Assembly: GCA_964454675.1 (NCBI GenBank)
Contig: CAYVUB010000001.1
Location: 124,001-188,000 of the forward strand
Origin: CAYVUB01 sp964454675
GTDB taxonomy: Bacteria; Bacteroidota; Bacteroidia; Flavobacteriales; Flavobacteriaceae
DNA length: 64,000 nucleotides
Direction of reading: 5' to 3'
Made by a program: the position numbers and the translations under genes. The notes below the pieces were generated by a model. It saw only the letters and a list, made by a program, of their open reading frames with translations. It was not told the origin of the DNA and searched no databases. Shown here piece after piece: positions 59,396-64,000 of this stretch (position 1 is the stretch's first letter; every line of letters begins with the position of its first letter).

Positions 59396-60495
59396 TAAAG
59401 TTTCTGGATTTACATCGCATTAACGCCCGTTTTGAAACCCGGTTTCAAGAGGCGTTCAACCGGTTTTTACATTCGGGATACTACATACTGGGCAATGAAG
59501 TGCAAACCTTTGAAACCAATTTTTCTGCCTACTGTGGTACCAAACATTGTGTGGGTACAGCCAACGGACTTGATGCGCTGATATTGATTTTCAAAGCCTT
59601 TATTCATTTAGGAAAATTACAACCCGGCGATGAGGTTCTGGTGCCGGCAAATACATATATTGCCAGCATACTTTCGGTGATTCATGCAGGGTTAAAGCCC
59701 GTATTTGTAGAGCCGGATGCGAGAACCTTCAACATATCACCTTCAGAAATTGAAAAGAATATTACTTCAAAAACAAAAGCGATTCTTGCGGTACATTTAT
59801 ACGGACAATTAGCAGATATGCAAGGCATTAATGCTATTGCTAAGAAAAACAATCTGCTGGTTGTTGAAGATGCCGCACAAGCGCATGGAGCAATTTTAAG
59901 TTCAGAGTTATTAAAAGCCGGAAATTTGAGTGATGCTGCGGCTTTTAGTTTTTACCCAAGTAAAAATTTGGGTGCTTTGGGTGATGCCGGCGCGGTGACG
60001 ACCAATGATGATGCCCTGGCGGAATGCGTCCGATTATTGCGAAATTACGGCAGTTCAAAAAAATATGAAAACACCCTTTTGGGCTACAACAGCCGCCTTG
60101 ACGAATTGCAGGCAGCTATTTTAAACATCAAGCTTCCGTATCTGGATGCAGATAACGACCGGCGTAGAACAATTGCGAAACGTTACCTTAGTGAAATTAA
60201 AAATAAAAAAGTACAATTGCCGTTTTATGATGGCTCAGACAATCATGTGTTTCATGTGTTTGTGATTTTGGTTGATGACAGAACTCATTTTACAGCACAT
60301 CTGGAAACTCATCATATTGGGTATTTAATTCATTATCCTATTGCACCTCATAAACAAAAAGCCTTAAAAAAGCATCAACATGAGTCATTTCCAATTACGG
60401 AATACATTCATGACAGTTGTGTGAGCATTCCGGTAAGTCCCGTAATGACAGATGCAGAAGTTGAAAAGATTATTAGTGTTATAAATCGATATTAG
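59392..60495 (+). CDS. DegT/DnrJ/EryC1-family sugar aminotransferase
   Basis: A PLP-dependent enzyme that aminates a nucleotide-linked ketosugar. Lys191 in FSFYPSKNLGALGDAGA is the PLP lysine. Other motifs are GTANGLDAL, PANTYIASILSVIHAGLKPV and VEDAAQAHGA. Length 367. It resembles FdtB/WecE-type enzymes. The context (acyltransferase before, flippases after) points to an N-acylated amino sugar in O-antigen or a related polymer. Confidence 0.9.
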   Translation: MIKFLDLHRINARFETRFQEAFNRFLHSGYYILGNEVQTFETNFSAYCGTKHCVGTANGLDALILIFKAFIHLGKLQPGDEVLVPANTYIASILSVIHAGLKPVFVEPDARTFNISPSEIEKNITSKTKAILAVHLYGQLADMQGINAIAKKNNLLVVEDAAQAHGAILSSELLKAGNLSDAAAFSFYPSKNLGALGDAGAVTTNDDALAECVRLLRNYGSSKKYENTLLGYNSRLDELQAAILNIKLPYLDADNDRRRTIAKRYLSEIKNKKVQLPFYDGSDNHVFHVFVILVDDRTHFTAHLETHHIGYLIHYPIAPHKQKALKKHQHESFPITEYIHDSCVSIPVSPVMTDAEVEKIISVINRY

Positions 60496-60497
60496 AG

Positions 60498-61799
60498 TTG
60501 AAAAAGTTAATCAAATATATTAATGACGAAGTTTTAATTAAGGTCGCAAATCTTCAGATAGCTACGATTATAACCAAGATTGTTGCCGGGATTGTCACTT
60601 CAAAAGCTATTGCCATATTTATAGGTGTTGAAGGTATGGCGCTTATAGGCAATATCAGAAATCTGGTAAGTGCTATTCAGTCGTTTGCAATTTTAGGTTT
60701 TTATAATGGTCTTGTAAAATTTATTTCAGAATTTAAAAATGATGCTTTGCAGCTCAGCAAGACATTGTCAACGGCTTATTACTTAGGTTTTTTTTCTACC
60801 ATTTTTCTGTCGTTTTTTTGTTATTACAATGCATATAGTATCAATGTGTTTTTGTTTTCGGCAAACTATAATTACGCCTACGTTATTAAAATATTGGCAC
60901 TCGCGCTGCCTTTTTACTCGTTAAACATGTTTAGCTTTTCCATCATGAATGGATTTTCTAAATATAAAATGCTGCTTATCATAAGCATATTTGGGCAGGT
61001 TGTAGGATTGCTCATTACCTTAATATTGATTTATCAGGAAAATATTGACGGTGCTTTAATAGCTGTGGTTATTGCGCCATCGCTCATTTTTCTGATTACG
61101 CTTGTCGGGTTTATGAACCAGCGTAGTATGGTATCGTCTATAAAAATATCCAATGTTAGTTTAGGTATCTTAAAAAAGTTTGCGCCTTTTGCACTTATGG
61201 CTTTGGTATCTGCCATTGCGCTGCCCATGGTTACTATTGTGATACGTAATTATATTACAGATACCGTCGGGATTAAAGAAGCCGGTTATTGGGAAGCCAT
61301 GCACAGAGTGTCCGATTATTATTTGATGTTTATCATGTCTGTAATGACCTTGTATATTTTACCCCGGTTTAATGAGATAGATAACATTAAAGAATTCAGA
61401 AGTGAGGTGTTTAGTTTTTACAAAACGATTATTCCTGTTTTTGGCGTGAGTCTTTTGGTAATTTATTTTTTACGACCGTTTATCGTCAATATTATTTTTT
61501 CTGAAGCTTTTGAACCGGCTACAGCCTTGTTCGGGTGGCAGTTGCTGGGAGATTTTGTCAAGGTATTATCGGTAGTAATCGCCTATCAGTTTATTGCCAA
61601 GAAAATGTTTTGGCATTTTATCATCATCGAGCTGTTTCTCGTAGTGATGCTGTATTTTTCAAGTGTGTATCTGGTAGATATTTATGGTGTAAAAGGTGCT
61701 GTTATGGGGCATTTTGCGAGTTACCTGATGCATTATGCCATTATACTGTTTGTGTTTGGAAGTTCGCTGTTTGGTGTAATTCCTGAGGAAAAAGAGTGA
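60498..61799 (+). CDS. O-antigen translocase (Wzx-like), first of tandem pair
   Basis: A polytopic 433-residue MOP-superfamily flippase that moves undecaprenyl-linked units across the membrane. It starts with TTG (no ATG fits) and reads YINDEVLIKVANLQIATIIT. The WzxE-like pattern IVTSKAIAIFIGVEGMALIG with NIRNL, and GIKEAGYWEAMHRVSDYYL, are visible. It is about half identical to the next gene and lies 2 bases after the aminotransferase. Confidence 0.88.
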   Translation: MKKLIKYINDEVLIKVANLQIATIITKIVAGIVTSKAIAIFIGVEGMALIGNIRNLVSAIQSFAILGFYNGLVKFISEFKNDALQLSKTLSTAYYLGFFSTIFLSFFCYYNAYSINVFLFSANYNYAYVIKILALALPFYSLNMFSFSIMNGFSKYKMLLIISIFGQVVGLLITLILIYQENIDGALIAVVIAPSLIFLITLVGFMNQRSMVSSIKISNVSLGILKKFAPFALMALVSAIALPMVTIVIRNYITDTVGIKEAGYWEAMHRVSDYYLMFIMSVMTLYILPRFNEIDNIKEFRSEVFSFYKTIIPVFGVSLLVIYFLRPFIVNIIFSEAFEPATALFGWQLLGDFVKVLSVVIAYQFIAKKMFWHFIIIELFLVVMLYFSSVYLVDIYGVKGAVMGHFASYLMHYAIILFVFGSSLFGVIPEEKE

Positions 61800-61803
61800 T
61801 GTT

Positions 61804-63093
61804 GTGAGAAAAATCAAAGATTATATAAATAATAATTTACTGCTCAAAATAGCATCTTTTAATTCTGTTGCCACTGTGGTCAGGGTTATTTCCGGGCTAT
61901 TGACCTCGAAAGCTATTGCGGTATATGTTGGAGCAGAAGGTATGGCTTTGGTTGGGAATCTTAGGAATTTTTTAACCACCATTCAGTCATTTACAACCTT
62001 AGGATTTGCCAACGGTATTGTAAAATACATCGCAGAGTTCAAAGACGATGCGCGACAACTTAGCCAAACCATTTCAACAGTTGTTATATCACTTTTTGTC
62101 GCGACTTTCATGGTGGCAATTGGATGTTATGTTTTTGCAGAAACCATAAATAATTATGTATTTAATGGCGAATATAATTATACCTATGTCATTAAAATTT
62201 TAGCATTTACCTTGCCATTTCATGCCGTCAATGTGTTTTTTATTTCGATACTTAACGGACTTTCAAAACATAAGTTATTCATTAAAATAAACATTTCAGG
62301 ACAAATACTTGGGCTTTTATCTACCTTGTTTTTGATATGGAACGGTCATATTGATGGCGCTCTGATTGCTATAGTTGTAGTTCCAGTTATTTTATTTGTG
62401 GTTTTGATTTTTGGGTATTTTGAGTTTAAACAGTTTTTAAAACCTGTCAATTTTAAAGCAATTCATTTAAGTACGCTTAAAAACTTAGGCTCGTATTCTG
62501 CGATGGCACTTTTTTCATCCATCATGATACCTATGACTATGTTAGCCATACGAAGTTATTTGATGGATAACGTTGGTTTGGAAGAAGCTGGTTATTGGGA
62601 AGCGATGCTACGGATTTCCAATTATTATTTGATGTTTGTAAGCACACTCATCACACTATATTTATTGCCAAAACTTGCTTCAGTTCATACCGATAAAGAG
62701 TTTAGGCACGAGGTATTCAATTTTTACAAATTGATTATACCTGTATTTGGATTTGGGTTATTGCTCATTTATGTTTTAAGAGGCATTATCATTCAAATTA
62801 TTTTTACAGAAGAGTTCGAACCCGTAAAAGAGTTGTTTTTTTGGCAACTATTAGGTGATTTTGTAAAAGTATTGTCAATGGTTATTTCGTACCAATTTTT
62901 AGCCAAGAAAATGATTTGGCATTACTTGGCAACAGAGTTGTTCTCGGTAAGCCTTTTATACGTTTCAAGTTTATATTTTATAGATAGATTTGGATTTGAA
63001 GGCGCGCCAATGGCACATTTTGTGACGTATGTTTTATACTTTTTGGTTATTATATTTATATTTAGAAAGTCATTGTTTGTTAAATACATTTAA
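61804..63093 (+). CDS. O-antigen translocase (Wzx-like), second of tandem pair
   Basis: A 429-residue paralogue of the preceding gene (GLLTSKAIAVYVGAEGMALV, GLEEAGYWEAMLRISNYYLM, FFWQLLGDFVKVLSMVISYQ). It starts with GTG, 4 bases after the first copy's stop. Two flippases in tandem suggest two exported units or a recent duplication followed by specialisation. Confidence 0.88.
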   Translation: MRKIKDYINNNLLLKIASFNSVATVVRVISGLLTSKAIAVYVGAEGMALVGNLRNFLTTIQSFTTLGFANGIVKYIAEFKDDARQLSQTISTVVISLFVATFMVAIGCYVFAETINNYVFNGEYNYTYVIKILAFTLPFHAVNVFFISILNGLSKHKLFIKINISGQILGLLSTLFLIWNGHIDGALIAIVVVPVILFVVLIFGYFEFKQFLKPVNFKAIHLSTLKNLGSYSAMALFSSIMIPMTMLAIRSYLMDNVGLEEAGYWEAMLRISNYYLMFVSTLITLYLLPKLASVHTDKEFRHEVFNFYKLIIPVFGFGLLLIYVLRGIIIQIIFTEEFEPVKELFFWQLLGDFVKVLSMVISYQFLAKKMIWHYLATELFSVSLLYVSSLYFIDRFGFEGAPMAHFVTYVLYFLVIIFIFRKSLFVKYI

Positions 63094-63325
63094 GTGTGTA
63101 AAGTGTTTTTAGCCACATTTTTATGTTTACTTATTTCAATTTCTTTTTTGACAATCTTTTTTAAAGAAATTTCTTAAGGTTCTTCTAAAAGTAAGAAAAA
63201 TCTACAAAACACATGTGGAAAAACCGTAATAATGAATTGTTAATCAATATTTTATATTCAATTAACATGATTTTCATTATAGTTTTCTTACTTTAGCGAT
63301 ATGTTAAACTTTAAACTATTTTAAT

Positions 63326-64000
63326 ATGAAAAAACTATTTTTTTTAGGTGCATTAGCAGTTAGCTTTATTGTTAATTCACAAAACACATTTCCAACCACA
63401 GGCAATGCTGGAATTGGAACAACGACACCAACTGAGGATTTGGAGGTTGTAGGGACAATTAAAACAGAACAGATTAAATTACAATTTGATCCTGCTTTTA
63501 TGGGAGAGGCTCTAAGTATCACTGATGGTGGTAATCTAAAATTTAAATTTAGCACTAGTCCATCTAGTAATTGGTCATCGTTTAGTCACTTTGATAGAGA
63601 TAATAAAGCAAGGTTAAGCTTTGTTGCAACTGAAGGAGGTAGTTCTTGGTTACGTTTAGGGGACAAAACAGGATTTTGGGTGTTTGCCGCTCAAACAACG
63701 GATGAATTTGGTACTTTCATTTCTATGCCTAAACCTAATTCAAGAATTGTGGTTGGAGACCACGGTAATTATTTATTTGATGATGGGCATAAATTAGTTG
63801 TTAAAAACGGTAGTGCTATGATTGAAGGAAATGTATTAACTAACAGTAATGTTGGTATAGGTACTTCTTCTTTTACTGATGGCTCTGACACATACAGGTT
63901 GTCTGTTAATGGTAAGGTACGTGCCAATGCCGTAAAAGTATATACAGATTGGGCAGATTTTGTTTTTGAGGAAGATTATAAATTACCAACGCTTGAGGAA
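63326..64000 (+). CDS. Secreted structural/tail-fibre-like protein, 5' part
   Basis: A signal peptide (KKLFFLGALAVSFIVNSQ) is followed by the repeated phrase NAGIGTTTPTEDLEVVGTIK and NVGIGTSSFTDGSDTYRLSV, then WADFVFEEDYKLPTLEE, which I recall from the C-terminal region of many Bacteroidota proteins with fibre-type repeats. The 225 visible codons run off the window end. It is preceded by a 232-base gap, so it is a separate unit from the flippases. Confidence 0.82.
   Translation, partial: MKKLFFLGALAVSFIVNSQNTFPTTGNAGIGTTTPTEDLEVVGTIKTEQIKLQFDPAFMGEALSITDGGNLKFKFSTSPSSNWSSFSHFDRDNKARLSFVATEGGSSWLRLGDKTGFWVFAAQTTDEFGTFISMPKPNSRIVVGDHGNYLFDDGHKLVVKNGSAMIEGNVLTNSNVGIGTSSFTDGSDTYRLSVNGKVRANAVKVYTDWADFVFEEDYKLPTLEE

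Overview
The window is chromosomal DNA from a member of the Bacteroidota, almost certainly a Flavobacteriaceae-like organism; I cannot name the genus. The evidence is AT-rich sequence, many promoters with the Bacteroidota -7 box (TAnnTTTG), a fused S10-spc-alpha ribosomal operon, a 38-residue L36, a tmRNA with tag GENNYALAA, and characteristic flavobacterial neighbours (cdsA-LUD-ftsH-rsfS-birA, CtlX, O-antigen translocases).

Layout. 1-14873 (+): end of fusA, then rpsJ to rplQ with secY, infA, rpmJ and rpoA. A 223-base structured gap precedes rplC, and a terminator plus new promoter separate rpsK from rpsD-rpoA-rplQ. 14990-19992 (+): carA, eno, gltA and a guanidino-modifying enzyme, with clear terminators after carA, eno and gltA. 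20031-23745 (mostly -): an accessory island holding a Fic protein flanked by 163-bp exact direct repeats, a DpnA-like DNA methyltransferase lacking its normal N-terminus, a small DpnD-like gene absent from simple ORF lists, a DpnI orthologue, and a three-way-junction intergenic element. 23876-28846 (-): acyl-CoA-binding protein, psd, cdsA, LUD protein, ftsH, rsfS. 28941-36820: birA, a SRPBCC protein, pyrE, a Nudix hydrolase, ctlX, a TPR histidine kinase and argS. 36853-39011: a lipoprotein, an unknown secreted protein, an HMA metal-binding protein and an OsmC protein. 39154-39548 (-): tmRNA. 39616-46572 (-): a cluster of DUF1801, SRPBCC/AHSA1 and VOC proteins, a MATE exporter and a Crp/Fnr regulator. 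46690-53144: a saccharopine/alanine dehydrogenase-type enzyme, a membrane operon with a Coq4-like protein, a winged-helix regulator and kdsA. 53373-64000 (+): typA, then an envelope-polysaccharide cluster (methyltransferase, membrane sulfatase-fold enzyme, FemAB/GNAT-like protein, DegT aminotransferase, two tandem Wzx flippases) and the start of a secreted structural protein.

Most interesting points. First, the DpnI/DpnD/DpnA-like/Fic island looks like a scar of allele replacement between DpnI-type and DpnII-type restriction cassettes. Second, two matching dyads (ACTTTG-N5-CAAAGT) precede two operons next to a winged-helix regulator gene, giving a testable operator. Third, the three-way-junction element upstream of dpnI looks like a conserved structured repeat. 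All functional calls come from reading the sequence and from recall of protein families; no database search was run.
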